Notes: generated from the letters alone by a model not told the origin. A stretch of DNA of 62,207 bases from Azolla pinnata (GCA_037176905.1 JBBBWG010007668.1:1-62207), one strand, 5' to 3'. Shown: positions 30,345-45,097, numbered from the stretch's first letter. Numbers and translations: made by a program.

Positions 30345-33300
30345 ATGACTCGGCAGCTTGAAACGGAAGACTGTGCAGAAGATGTGTATTTCCTTCGTGG
30401 TTGGAAAGGTGACGAAGATGAGGAAGTGGACGTGGAGAGTTCGAAAGGAAGCAGTAGAGATAAAATATTGCCAAAAACTATTAATTCAGAAGTGATAAAA
30501 ACAACAGGTAACTCAAGCAAGGCTTTGGATTCAGCAAAAGCTTCAGGTGACGATCAAACAACTGATGGAGGAGGAGAGGAAGAATGTGACTCTGCTTTTG
30601 TAAAGACAAGAGCATCACACACTTTATTGAGGAAGAGGAATTTCGCTGCTGTTGATGATGTCAAGGTCAGGGAAGATACAGGAAATGATGAGGTTTTAGC
30701 AGGAGAAACTTCGAGCATAAGAATGTCTGCTAGACATACTAGGCTGCAAACGAGATTGAATGAAAAGGAAAGGATGGATGCAAGAAAATTCAGGAACCAT
30801 TTCGCAGCAAAACTTAGAAAATCCAAAGCTTCGAATACTGAGGGTAAAATTTCTATACCTTATTATGGCCATATTTGTACTATATTTTCTTGTCTAGAAG
30901 TTTGGTTACTTTTGCTGTGCGATTATACTTAAACGTGAAGGTAACCTTATGTGCTGCTGGTTGCACTATGCCTTATTATTGTGAAATTTTGTTTGCTTAC
31001 GTTGTAAATACACTGGTGTGGGGACTGATTTTCTGATTATGCTTAATCACACACTGTTCTAGAGAATCTGCTGTCATACCTCATATGATGATTTCCACGT
31101 TTGCTATTTGCATGAAGTTCAAATTATTTTGTTCTTATACTGGTCTGGTGACGTTATCATACATCATACTCAAGAACATGTTATCTTCTCTCTGAAGTGA
31201 TCTTGCAGTTTTGATCCTATGCTCATGGCACATCATACTCGAGAGTCTAGGGATCATCCTTTATGATGAGCTTGCACTTTATCGGTTACTGTAGGAAGTT
31301 CAGGTAGTTATGCTGTTACGATACAGTTGTGAAGACAATGGTAGCGAATGAAGCATTGTATATATTGTCTTGTTAATGAAGGTAGGGTACGGAGGCTATA
31401 TATTGACATTGTAGAATTGCGGGAGGGTTCATTTCACAAGGTAGACACTGGCTTCCACATTGATACTGTCGTAAAATTTATGCTATTGAAGCGATACTCT
31501 GAATGCTTGATTGTATGAAATTCTAGGAAGTTTTATGCTGTCCTTTTTAGAAATTGAAAAATTTTATATTTCGAATTAGGATTGTCCTTATGTAGTGCCA
31601 TATGATTATGATGCAGGCAAAAGACAGGGTACTAAATCAGCTCGGACCAAGAAAGTTAATGGTTCTCTGGAAGTCTCAACAGAAAAGTCTTTGATTGGGG
31701 CCGTTTTAATGCCCCAGAAAAGTAGCTCAAGTGAGCAAGAACAAGAAGCTTTGACGTTACATGTAAATCTCACGGTTGAACAGGATAAGTCATCAGATTC
31801 TGAGGAAGATGGAAATAGTAAATTGGTAACCAGAAAACAGAGCCAAGTGCCTGAGAAAGCATTACAGGCCGGAGAACATAGTCAGGTTGGAAGGACAAGA
31901 ATGTCTGCTAGGAAAGCTGCATTGAAATATGAAGCAAAAACAGAAAATTTAGACAATTCAACTGATTCCTATGAGAAAAACGAAGTTAATACATGTGGGC
32001 GCTCAAAGCGTGCAAAGAGGGATAATAAGAAAAATTTTACTAATTCCAGAAGGATTTCTCTGGAAAAGGGTGCTAGTCCTAAATTTGAAGATAATGTATC
32101 AGGTACAGAAATCAGTAATAGTTCCAAGGAATCAGAGGAAATTCGTGAGAAAAACCGGGAAACCAGTCCAGCCTATCCCAAGGATGGTGGATCAATAGAT
32201 GTTAATGATTGTAAATATTCAACAAGTTTGGAAGGTAGCCATGATAGTACAGCTTTAAGACTTGGTACTGAAGACCCATTGCAACTTTGTGAACAAAACA
32301 AAATCCCAGAGATCCAAGATCACATTAGTCCATACAGTGGGTCCATCCAAGCTAACAAAGCAGGTTCATTAACTCAAACTGAATTAGCCGGGCATGAGGA
32401 CGACCTCTCTTTGAGGGACAGAGAAACTGAAGATATGCTCTCCAATAACCTTAACGAGCATCTGCCAAGGAATTTGAGGTAGATTCTTGATTTCATGTAT
32501 TTTGGTTGAGTATACAGTTATCTGACTATTTGATTGGCTCGTTTTTACATATTTCTTTCATGTTTAATTACATTTGATTCTGATAATCACAACCGAATAT
32601 ATCGTGGGGACCTGTTTTTCACCTACTTGGATTAGCTTGCTCAAGATAATTTTCTTTGGGAACCAAAGTCGGGTAATTTCGGGCTGCAGTTGAGTCTAGT
32701 TCTTAAAAAGATCTTAATGAGTCTTACTTGAGCTGGTGCACAATGCATCATTACAATTTACTAATATATTTTTCTTTTGTTAACTAAACATTTTCCCTTG
32801 CCTCAATCTCCTTATTTTTTAATCTGGATGTGAATTGGTATCTTATTTTAATTTGCCCGACATTTTCCACCAATAATTATTGCATATATTCTACATCTTT
32901 TTACTAATGGAAATTTCTGCAGGAATGATTTGTCAACAACAAAAACGGCGTCAGGAAAGGAAACAGGATTGGATAGTCTACTTGGTGGCACAGATAACCA
33001 TGACAGCATATGTAGTAAATGCAAGCAGGAAGGAAAGCTCATGTCAGTCCATTTATATTTTGCTTCTAAAATAGAACCTATTAAATGATGTGAGTCCGTG
33101 AACATACTAACTGAAAACATGATGCAGATGTTGTGACGGGAAGGATTGTAAAATAACATATCACATAGGATGTTTGGATCCTCCTTTGAAGGATGTACCT
33201 CCAAATGATTGGTATTGCCCTGACTGTGCTTATAAGAGGATTATCTGTGGGGTACTTTCTGTTTCAAAGGGTATAGAGTCGATTTGGGATGTGAAAGAGG

Positions 33301-36300
33301 ATGAAAGCTGCATCGCTGAAGGGGGAAACAATGCACACCAACGGAAAATAATTGAAAATATTCCTGGTAATTACATGGATCTTTTTTGTTGAGCTTGACT
33401 GTTTGAAAACCTTGTTATTATTTACTGAAGCTAATTGTTTAAATGAAACAGAATCATCTAGCAATACTTATTTTGTGAAGTATAGGGGGGTGTCCCATTC
33501 TCAAAATATATGGCTAGCAGAGGCCAGGGTCCACAGAGAAGCACCTAAACTCCTCAGCATTTTCAAGAAAAAACTTGAACAAGGAAAGGTGGATTCTTTG
33601 ATTTGCAAAATATCTGTCTTGGAAGTATCTGAAATTCTCCTAGATAAATGAGTGTACTCGTGAAAGCTACTCCGTGTTTTCAGTGCTGTTTGAGTGTTAT
33701 AAACCACCAAATGTTTTATTTCAAGTTCCTCTCCTTAGTATACAAATAATCTCTAAGGGAAGTATTAACATTAACTTCCCGCAAATGTATAGCTAGAGAC
33801 GTGTATTTATTTGAAGATTGATGTTGCTACTTCTTTTATAAACGTAATCTCTTTTTTGGCGAACTCATCATCCTAGGTTGTTTCTTGCTAATGAAATTTT
33901 GAGGGCAGAAAATATTCAGGTTATATTAGTTAAAATTCATAACCGTTTAGCTTATGAGTTTCTTTGGTGCCTTATATTTAGTTATGTTCATTTTGGCTTG
34001 TTGTCAAAGATGTTCTTGTGGTTTGGTCATTTAGGACCGTAGTGGTCTCGGGAAAGGTGTAGAAGGGAGTTCAATAATCAACGTTCCTAACGCTTTTTGA
34101 TCTGGAAGTAGGAATTGGATCTTATCCACCTCAGGAGAGGATATTAGTAAGTTTATTCTGTTTGAGTAATAGTAGGCACACTCTTAACTAGGGCAGAGAA
34201 CCAGCCTACCTAAGGTGTAGCTGCAGCTTAAACACCTTTTTGTGTTGGAGCATTCCATGCTGCATATATTTCAGCATTTCTTTGTTACACTGATCAGGCA
34301 CCAAATGTGATTGGTAGTGTTTAGGCAAGAACAGATACGCACAATTGGTTTCTTCTAGGCAGAAACATTGTCCTTGATCAGAGTCATTTGTGCATTACCA
34401 TGAATGATAATATGATCCATTAGCTGTAATAAACTATTTCTTCGAAAGAATATAGAATATATGCTTAAGAAGCTATACTATCTTTCTTTCTTTGTTTTCT
34501 ACAGCAACCTAAGTGGGATCCAGAATGGGTTAACCCTGAACGGATAATAAAGAAACGGACAACAATGCTATCTAAGAAACTTGGTGAAGAACTTATAGGA
34601 GGAACTCAGATTGGTGAATCTGGCAGTAGTGTGGAATGGTGTGTTAAATGGAAAAATTTGGGATATGAGTTCTGCACTTGGGAAGTGGTGGACAGAACAC
34701 TCATTGGTAGCACAAAGATCAAAGAGTTGATACGAGACTATGAAGCTCGCACTGGAATTGTTAGAGATTGTCACAAGGCTGTGAAGGTATATATTATGAT
34801 TAAGTTTGTCCTGCATGCATGACTGTCACGAATAAAAATGAATTAAGAGGTGACTAATATTGCGTACATAAATATATTAAAGCATGTAATGCTAATGCTT
34901 GCTTCTTCATTCACAACCATCCACAAGCCTTCATTACCAGCAGTGTTCACCATATTTATTAGATCTGTATTCGTCAAATTTTTTGTTTATATTAACTGTC
35001 ACTCATAGTCCAGATGACAGATAAGTGGAAAAGTAACTACATTTTTTGAACAACTAATACAAGACATCAACGAACCAATCTGGGAATCAGAATGTATCCA
35101 TCAGCATATAATCTGTGCATCACATAAAGTATTGAAACTTTTTATGCTTATTTATGCCCCTTGAGTTTGGCAAATCAGACTTAATGCACCAGATGCAGTT
35201 CAACTTTTGGATGACCTTTGAATTCCAATAAAGCATTTTTTATATATTTTTTGGGATCTTCAAGGATAACTATTAATAGTTGCTTTTTATAATGGGAGAC
35301 TTTTTGTTTCCACTCTAAATTTATTTCTGATCAAGTTCACTGCTAGTTGCAGAGTGGGCATCTGTTTGCAAGTGCACTTTCAAATCTCCAATTGCAGTAT
35401 CCTTGGATTAGAGGAGAACATTTTCAGCATGACCAAACAGAGATAATACTGAGGCTTTGTCATTTTTGGCAAAAGGGCATGCATAGTATTGTAGTGAATG
35501 AGATACAACAGGTGTGTTTCAGGTTCCAAATGTACACTAACTTTTCTCAACAAACTCTCAAGGGTAGAAATTGTATTGGTTATTATATTGTTACAGATTT
35601 AATTGGATCAGTTTTTATACAGGATCATTGACATCATATCCACAGATTTTTAACTGTAGATTCCTCGATGCATATTTGTAGGAGGGCGATTTGTAACCTC
35701 TTGGATGTAGGAAATGTCAAAATTGTGCGTGAATGCATGCATCTGCTCTATCACATTGAAAATGTATGAATTTATAAGTGAAAACTACTTTCCCGACATG
35801 TTATATCACCTGCAGCATAGACTGGAAGCTGAATGAGGACAATCAGAATATGCTGAAATGAACAAACATGAGCAAACTTTAGCCAGACGAGTGTAGATTC
35901 TGTGGTTGAGATGCAGTAAAATATTTAAAGGAGGATTGTGAGAAACGGAAGATTGTTAGAGTCATACTGCATAACATAGCGCTATGTGATATGCTAACTG
36001 CATATATCATCTGTCTTTAATAAATCTGTTTCCTTGTACTCTTTATATGACATTGCATTTTTCTTCTATAGGAGAGGATCACAGCAACTTTGGGATTTCT
36101 ATTGTGCTTACTGAAGGAATTTCAAATGGCAAATCCTTTTTTGGTGATCGTACCATCAAGTGTCATGGAGGACTGGAGTCATGCTTTGGCGAAACTCATA
36201 CCAGAAACAAACGTTATTATATATGCTGGATCAAAAGAAGCACGGGAAATTATACAAAAATATGAATTTTATAATGACGATGGTGTCTGTATGGTTCAGA

Positions 36301-39300
36301 TTGCTCTAACAACCTTTGATACTCTGAATCTGGTGATGTACAAACACTAGCCTTAATGTTTGTTTTTTGAGTTCATAATACTAATGTCTTTATGGGGCTT
36401 TGGATTAAGTCTGATTGAGCATTGATTCTGTGATAATGGTTGTGTATCTTCTCCCAATATGTATCTACTACCTGTACATTGTCTCAAATCAGTTTCAACC
36501 AGGAACAGCTAAATTGCTTTCTGGAAACTGAGCAACTGACAGTGGATGATCTACTTTACAGCAGAATTGTATATTTCATACCTATTGAGCTTGATGATGT
36601 TCTCCTTGATTGAGTTTGTCATTTATCTTTACTGTGTTCTCTACATGTGCATGGATCCTTGAATTTTACCCTTTCAGTTCCAAGTTTAGTGTTATTATTT
36701 GTGCATTCTGATCTAGTTCATCAGTTTGTTTGATCACTGATTTGTTTTTTGGCTCATATTTCATCTGTACTAGGATGTAGAACACTTGAAAGGATTGAAT
36801 TTCGAAGTTGCAATTGTGGATGAATCCCAACGTCTGAAAGGAGCTAAAACCAGCAAATCTCTCCTGCAATTGGTATCTGTGTTCCGCTTACTTCTTTATA
36901 GTGAGCCTATTAAGGTCAGAGTCACTTGTAAGCAGTTTTCTTTTGAATAAGGAATTGCTGCTCAATATTGGTTGGTTTTCTGGTGACAGGATGCTGTGGA
37001 TGAGTATCAGCACTTGTTGTCTGTTCTCTGTGATGTGGCCTGTACAACGAAGGACTCGTCACATGAAGAAGAAACATTAGTGGAATTGAAGGCACGGGTA
37101 TCTGAGCACGTTGTATATGAGTCTAAGCAGGAGAGTATGGAGCCAACATATCCTAAAGAATTTTGGGTACCAGTGAAAATGACATTATTCCAGCTGAGAC
37201 ATTATTGTAAGTTTCTCATAGAGAAGTTGGACACGCTTGCTCGCAACAAACGTGGGAGCGAGATTGTTTCGACTCCAAATGAACTTCTTTTGAAGCTACG
37301 TGAGGTACTTTCATGAACTTGCACAGAATTATCAATATTAACAAGAAAGAAGGAAAGTCAAATAGATGTATTGATATTGTCTTAAGACCAACATATGGAA
37401 GCACGAAATTTACATATATGGCAGTTGAGATGACCTCCTGGTCTTTTTGAATGTCTACTGTTTTGGTCCGTTATTTACATGAATACTGCCACTTTGTTTT
37501 TTCTCTCACTTTCAGCAACTAGCATGACAGCATTTCGCTAGTTCAGTTTGTTTCCAACTATTTCATAGTTATAGCTGGTTTCGTAATGTCTCATCCAGGA
37601 TATGGATACAAGGGGCGTTTACTTCTTACTATGATCTCATAAGCTACCAAGCTTCAAGTATTCAACACCCTTGCTTGAGGTTGTAAACTTGTTGCCGGTC
37701 AAATAGAAGTAACAAAAAGGAACATTTTATAAATCACTTGTAATCATAAAAAAATCATAAGTATCCTATTTCTTGACCTATGCATTAAACTATTTTGCTG
37801 ACTTAGCTTGTAAAGTTGGGAGCTGCATTTTTGTCTATACCTATGTTCCATCATCTTCATAGACAGATCTACACAGCTTCGTTGTTCCAGATTGTGACAA
37901 TGTCTACCAAGCTTTACGGTTTGTCTCCTGTAAGGTTGACTAAATCCTCTGAATTGTCAATGATCTCCCTATAGAGCAAGAATCATGGCATAATGTTTAC
38001 AACAATGCCCTTGAGTAGAAAATATGGTTTATACTAGCAGTGGACGTATGTATGTGGTTGGATCTGTTTTACACTCATAATGAAGGCCAAGAAGATTATC
38101 TCTGAAGGGTTCAAACTATGCAATGAAGCGGTTAGCCCATGTCCATATAGGTCGTGAAATAAAAACAATTAAGTAAATAAGGAATTAGGAAATAAAGATC
38201 AGAAGGCATTAACTTTTTTAGACGGACCAAAAGGACATCTATGACAAACTAGAGTTTCTATTTGAGAGCAAGAAGCCAAATCATTGTAACCAGATGAAAT
38301 TGATTAAGAAGGTTGCAATCTGCACATTGTAACATTGTCAATTCAAGTAAACTGAGATTTCTCCTTTAAGAAATCTCCAGCATTGGCTGATCCAAGATAT
38401 TTCCAGCATGGGCTGATCAATGTAAGGGAAGGGAAGCATGTGCCATTTCATTGAAACAGTGGAGTAACCAATTTTGATAGTCATATGTACATATGCAACA
38501 TCATTAACAATGGTTCTTAATTTTGCTACTTTTATTGTCAATTATATTTCTTGTATTGTTGTCTTATGATGTCTTTTTTGTCAGTAACTGGGTTTGTGTC
38601 CTGCTGATCTGTTTCTTTTTGCTCTTGTACAGTTGTTTCAATGCTGTATTATTTCTTTTGAGTTTGAATCAAACTTTTTCTTAATGATGTGAACTAGCTA
38701 GCAAATTAGCTGAAGATATAATTCAGATGCATATTTATATTCTATCTGAAATTTTTTATAAATAACTAGTTTTCTTTTTGGCAGTTTTGCAACCATCCCT
38801 TTCTGGTGAACACCTCGTATCAAGATACCTTATTCAACCTCACAGCAAAGCAATTACTAGATTTCGGAATTCAAGCGAGCGGAAAATTGAAACTTTTAGA
38901 CAAGATACTTCATACAGCCAGATCCTCACAAAAGCGAGTTCTTATTATTACTCAGGTTAGATATAGATTCAGGTCACAATATGCATTGACATGTTGGAAA
39001 GTCAATATATTCAGCCAATTACTTCAAATATTTTTTATTATCTTTTGGGTCGTGCTTGTTTTTTATTTCAGGTTTGTATTTATTTTCTTGGCCATGCTAA
39101 GAAAATCATATTTGGTTTTCCTATCCAGGAACTGTTCAGATACTGTAGTGTTGTGGTTTTTATTAGGTATGTCGGGGAAATATGGCGTCAATAGCTGTAG
39201 CAATTCCTGGGAAATATTTAAGATATCCTGAAAGCTTTTTCGACCAGATTTATGGCTCACAAATTCTAGTTTCTTACAATTTTATCTTTCCTCCATCACC

Positions 39301-42300
39301 ATTCGGAAAGAATAAGGTCAATGCTGAAAAAATTGCACTCTTATCTATATGTTACAATAACTGAAGCTGAGGGGAACTCTACCTCAAGGTACAGAAAGTA
39401 AGGACTAAACAGTTGAACTAAGAAGTTGAAGGAGTTGAACTTTACAGGTTGACTCCAGATGACTGTTTTTTTCACATTAGTAAGATGAATGTGTACTGGA
39501 CTCTTTTTAATAGAGTTAGATGCTCTACAATCTTACATCCATTCAATATGCATCAAGGTGTAGTATGTACCTATCATGCAGATTTGTAGATAACGTCCCA
39601 CAGGAATAAGTCCTAGTGGCACTACTTATGATACTGCTCAGGTTACTCTAGAAGATCTGAAGATGCATCAACTGTGCGTTTCTGAGGGGCATTAACTTTA
39701 CACTTGGGTCCCTCTGTGTAACAGGAATAATCAATTTACACTTAGTTAGTTGAGCCCAGTACTGAAGTAGTGTTAGGCTACTTTCCATCTCATGACTCTA
39801 AATATTCTCTACATGGGAATCTCCTTCCCATAAACATGGCATTGAGGGGAGATCTTATTACTGAGGCCATAATACAAATATACAAATTGTTAGATGATGC
39901 AATATTAGTCTAAATAAAATATAGGCTTTGTTTTAGGTTGACATTGTAAGAGTTGGGTTTTTAATTTGTATAGAAGGATCAAGGCAATCGAGGCATTGAA
40001 ATAATGAACGAATTCAGATAAACGTTTTCTAGTTGCGAATGTTATAATTCCACTGCAATGTTGTAGGTACTTTGTTTGTCCCTTATCTTGGGATGTATAT
40101 ATAGGAGGAAACATCTACTTGCTCTAAATGGGTTTTTTGGATGGATTTTAATGTTTTTGGATCTCTCTTATGTTGAAGAGCCATTTAGATTTGATAAAAA
40201 TTGTATTTCAACGATGCAGATAAATCTGAGAAGTGGAAAGGGCAGTCAAATGGACATCTTGGATGACTATGTGCGGCAACAGTTTGGAGTAAACTGTTAT
40301 GAACGTCTAGATGGTGGTCTTCTTGGTAGCAAGAAGTCAGCAGCAGCACAGCGTTTTAATGCGATGGAATCTGAATGTTTTGTGTTTTTGCTTGATAGGC
40401 GAGCATGCTCACATTCTATTAAACTTCGCTCTATTAATTGCATTATCATTTTTGATAGTGACTGGAATCCTCAGAATGATGTACATGCTCTGCTCAGAAT
40501 GTATTCAGTCAAGGACCTTGAGCATGTTCCAATATGTAGATTTTATTGTCCTCATACAATTGAGGAAAGAGCTCTTATTGCAGCGAGAAGAGACTCAGAA
40601 CTTGATTCCAACCACCATAACTTTACACTGGCATTGTGCCAGAGGTTACTAAGGTGGGGAGCCCAGAAGAACTTTGAGGAATTTGATAAAAGTAAGGAGC
40701 AAGAATCACCAGTCGAGTTACCTTACACCACAGAAAATATTAATATCTTTCTCGGGACAGATATCAGTCAATCAAGGATTGAAGCTGGTGCCCATTGGGA
40801 GACGGCAATTTATCCAAGGCAAGCTCATCATTATAGCAAAGGACTGCCTCTTTTTGGAGAGACCGAGGAGGAAATTATGGAGGAAGAGGCTCCTCCTACA
40901 GAGTTTTGGACCGAATTGCTGAGGGATAGGCAAGCAGAGACTACTGCTGGGCAAGTTAGGGGACTAAGGACTCGAAAAAAGGTGCAATATCGGGAAGATC
41001 CTCCCATTATCTCACAAGACATGCCTGATTCATCAGAAGATGAAGAAGAGTCGCAAAGGAAGAAGCGGAGACTCACTGCTCTTCTTGAACATAGTACTAT
41101 GAAAGGTGTAAGAGAGACTTCTGGCGGTAAGGATTCAGAGAATGAGCAGCAGGTAAAATCAAGATTAGAGGGCACAGATGTAGCCAAGACATTGGGTGAT
41201 AATGGAGAAAGGAGTCAGATAATAAAGAAAGCTGCTGTTGAGTCTACAGCTATGTCAGGTGGTGATAGTGGATTTACTGAACCAGGTGGTGGTGCTGGTG
41301 GGAAGTCAGAGCAGCAACAGCTGTTGCTCAGCATGAAACCTGATCTTGAAAAGCTCTGTCTGGCATTACAATTTCAGGTAATAGTGTTAACGTTTTGTAT
41401 ATAGTTCATGTCTTGATTCGGGAGAAGCGAGGCCAGTGTTAGAGGTTTTGAAGTTTCAAATATTTTTAATGGTCAAATGGTAAATATTTGATTTCAATTC
41501 TAAAGTGCTGAGTACTTCAAATTCTTATGAAGTTTGTTATATTTCTTTTCCCAGTCAGACACTGCAGTACATGTTGAACAACTACTATATTCAGTTGGTA
41601 GTTTCTTCAAGCTTCCGAAGGAGAAGAGTCTTTTACATGCCATTGAGCTATCATTGGTATTGGCATATGGTTTATGATATGGTTTTTTATATGGATCATT
41701 TTCTTATGATATAAACTGCTTGATTGTTTCTGATTGATAATCTCAGTGTTGGCTAGCTGCTGAGCGACAACATTATTCAATAGATCGACATGCAACTCTG
41801 GAGCTAGCACAATCTTGTTTTGGAGTACAACTTGATAAAGTTGATATTGTCTATGCGAGACTAGAGGAGCGACTAAAGAAATGGTTTGAGCAGGGAGGAC
41901 AGCAGTCTCTGGGTTCTAAACCCAGGGAGGCTGATCAAGATTCTTCTGCGGAAAAGACAGCACAAGGTCCTGTGCTGGATCAGCAACAGGTTGCAGCAAC
42001 TGAACTTGTCACACCTGTTTCTTTCTCTGGAGGACAAGTTCCACAAGCAAGAATGACATCCTCTTCTCAAGATCTCAGAGAGAATTGTGTTGACACTCAC
42101 AGACCTCCATTAGAATCTGAAGTTCCGCAATCTCAAAACAAAGTTGGAATGCAAGAAAGACAGAGGAGTCAACGCTTGCAGGTCCTTATAAATGCCCAAA
42201 AAGCTCAGATTAGAAAGTTGGATTCTATCGAGCAGTCCTACAAGGATAAACTGAAGCAATGGTATGAAACAGCATGCCACAAGGCAAAGGTTTTAAAGAA

Positions 42301-45097
42301 AGGGCTCTCTGCTGACACCCAGATCTCTGGAATGTTTGCAAGTGGTGTGACAATGCTAGAAGCTGCATTTAAGGCAACTCGGGTTAATTTGATACAAAAA
42401 CAATATGAAGAGCGAGAAAAAGTGAACAAGCTTCTCATCGAACATAGCGACGACAATGCAAATCCATTGCTGGAGACTGCCATCAGAGAGGTCAATGAAA
42501 AGGAAATCTTTGACTCACTTCCCCAGGTTTTGAAGGAAGTTTTAGAGAATGGAGAGATCTGTAGCATTGATCAGACTAATCTTGGTTCCACAGTTCCGGG
42601 ATCTCATGTGAATGGCAATGTATTGAACGCTAGAGGTGGGTCCAATGCATTGTTATCATCACAACCTCAGCCGCGGCCACCATCAGCATCACCATCTCCA
42701 TCACCATCACCATCTCCATCACCATCACCATCACCATCAATATCATTGTCACCATCTGTACGAGCTCCTACTCTCCATCCACATCATCATCATTATCCTC
42801 ATCCTCATCCTCAACCTCAACCTCAACCTCAAGTTCAAGCCCAAACTCTTAGGCCTCAATCTCAATCTCCAGCCCAACCACAACTACGCCCTCCATCTCA
42901 ACCTCACCTCTTTTCTAGACAAACTCCCGTGTCACATGAAATACCACAAACTCTACCGACTGCTGCAAGGCAACAACCACCCTATGGGCTTCCAATCCCA
43001 TTGGACTCCTCAAATGAAATATCTCGAGGGTTAGCGAGTAATTTAGTCACCATGCCTGCCAGTTCATCAGCTGTTTCCAATCGGAATGTCCAAAGTACTC
43101 GGGTTTCACAGAATGTTCAGCCTAGACCTAACCAGCAATTCCAGACTGATCCTTTGGCTCAGGAATTCATCAGGCTGAGGAAAGAACAAGAAAAGTTAAG
43201 GACCATCCATGAAGCAGAGGTGACTATCTTGTTTGGATGTTATGATTCTTTCACATTGTTTGATTCTATCTGTATTGGATGATCACACTTCTTTTTTCAT
43301 GTGGCGCTACAGAAGGATAGAATAAAAGCTCAATTTATGAAAGAACTCGAAGTCCTTTCCAAGAAATATGAGGCTATGTTGCAAGAAGAAGATTCAAAAT
43401 ACACAAGCAAGGTTTCATCTCTAGAAGTCAACTTGAAGAAGGTAGAGATGAATCGCCGTTTGGCAGAGGTCTTTCGAATAAAAAATTCAATGGACACTGT
43501 ACCAGCAACGGCAGGTTAGTTTGACCAGACTTTGCAGGTTTTTGGCTGATGTCATGTTTCCTTCTCCTGGTTTCATATTTTTCTGATGCAATTTTCATGT
43601 CTGTCTATTAACTAATTCATCAAATGTTCGGAAGAAACAAAGATGTGGTGCAATTTGCATGTGCTCGAGATAGTTTTCTATTAACTGATTCATCCAGGTG
43701 GTAGGAGGAAACAAAGATGTTTCTTCTAGTTGTGTGCTTATCAAATAATATGAAATGTAGAAATGTAAGCCCGAAATTTATATACTCCCTAGTTTTCTTT
43801 GGCAATGATATGTTCAATCATCAAGTCAAGGCTGATTAAATCCTCAAGATCCTCTATTGTTTCTCCTGTTCACAGTTTACTGTACTTTCTTTGCTTTTCA
43901 GCTGCAATCGGGGCAAGTCAGGCACATAATTATCAGCAACCTCTGCCTACACATACGAGGGTTCCTTCGGCGACACCCAGCACTGTGACAACAGCAGTTG
44001 GTAGCAGTGACCAAGGAGGGTTCCTTCGGCAACACCTAAACCCTGTGCCAAGTATAACCCGATCGTCAATCGTAAACACTGCTGTAGTAGCTCAGGGAGC
44101 GATGTTAGGAGCAACAACAGGGATCTCGGCTAATCCACCTCAACCTCAAGGTCAGAATGCGCAGGTTCCTCAGTCATCTTCTCACAGTGTTGCTCTCAGT
44201 ACGACACCCAGTATATCTTTTGGGCAGGCGAGGTCAGGTACTCATTCACTACATGAAAGTGGTTATCGGGTAATGATGGCTCCTTCTCCCCAGTTGATGG
44301 TGCCTAGAGTGGTTGGTCCTGTTGCTGGAGTGGGTATAAGCAGTGTTCCACAACCGCTTGCAGGCGCTAAGAATGTGGCTCAGAGCTCTTTGCCTACGGC
44401 CCACCACTTCAGGGCTAGTAGTTTGTACCCTGCCTCTAATCATAGTGGTGGCAATTCATTACCTGAAGATTTGTCGATACAGGCACCCCGATGCAACAGT
44501 AGTACCTCTCCAGATCCAGTGGCAGTTGGGTCTCTCATGGTCTCCACCACCACCACCACCACCACCAATGTTGTGATCCCCCGAGAGAATCATGGGTCTT
44601 TAGCGATCTCATCTGTAGTANNNNNNNNNNNNNNNNNNNNNNNNNNNNNNNNNNNNNNNNNNNNNNNNNNNNNNNNNNNNNNNNNNNNNNNNNNNNNNNN
44701 NNNNNNNNNNNNNNNNNNNNCCACCACCACCACCACCACCACCAATGTTGTGATCCCCCGAGAGAATCATGGGTCTTTAGCGATCTCATCTGTAGTACCT
44801 GAGATTCTTTCAAATGCCAATGGAAGTGAAAGACTTTCATGTGATGACATGGGTGTGGAGAACATGGGTAGGCCACCAGAGCTGAACATGGGCGAGGTTC
44901 CCATAACTACCGAAAGTAGATGTACAGTATCGACTACTAATCAATCCATGGCTGGGCATGCTAACCAGGATATGCCTATACGAACATCAGTGCCATCATC
45001 CTCCAACAGCGAGCCGCTTGTAAATCCCCTTTGCCCTGAAGATAGTCGGAGCGGCGCATTACCTGCTGATGTAATTTGTTTATCAGACGATGACTAA
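30345..45097 (+). CDS. MOM1: MOM1-like CHD3-derived silencing factor with degenerate SNF2 domain
   Basis: Sixteen exons join in phase: 30345-30843, 31617-32478, 32923-33042, 33128-33366, 33452-33588, 34505-34786, 35353-35511, 36072-36332, 36774-36914, 36990-37304, 38785-38955, 40220-41377, 41555-41656, 41747-43219, 43313-43514, 43902-45097; about 2,438 residues, 33 unknown. In order: basic/acidic N-terminus; PHD finger about 484-528 (C4HC3: CSKC..CCDGKDC..HIGC..CPDC); chromodomains about 580-615 ([16 protein letters not shown]) and 670-705 ([16 protein letters not shown]); SNF2-like region about 714-1200; Ser/Pro and Pro/Gln tracts; coiled coils, perhaps the CMM2 equivalent; C-terminus VICLSDDD. 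ATPase motifs are lost: NEIQQERI replaces DEMGLGKT, DESQ replaces DEAH, motif VI lacks its GQ. MOM1 in Arabidopsis acts in transcriptional silencing without altering bulk DNA methylation; the same nuclear role is inferred. The exon 12 start is the least certain junction. The last exon holds a gap and a likely false duplication. Confidence 0.87.
42680..42910 (+). repeat. In-frame TCACCA and CCTCA tracts in MOM1 exon 14
   Basis: CATCACCATC hexamers encode a Ser-Pro run, then CATCCTCATCCTCAACCTCAACC encodes His-Pro and Gln-Pro runs. The tract stays in frame, so length change would alter a disordered linker without breaking the protein. Confidence 0.85.
44544..44797. other. Identical 77-bp sequences flanking a 100-N gap, probable assembly artefact
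   Basis: 44544-44620 and 44721-44797 are identical, both running from the CCA triplet run to GATCTCATCTGTAGTA, with N at 44621-44720 between them. The natural reading is two contig ends that overlap but were not merged. Removing one copy and the gap (177 bp, 59 codons) keeps the MOM1 frame open. Confidence 0.9.
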
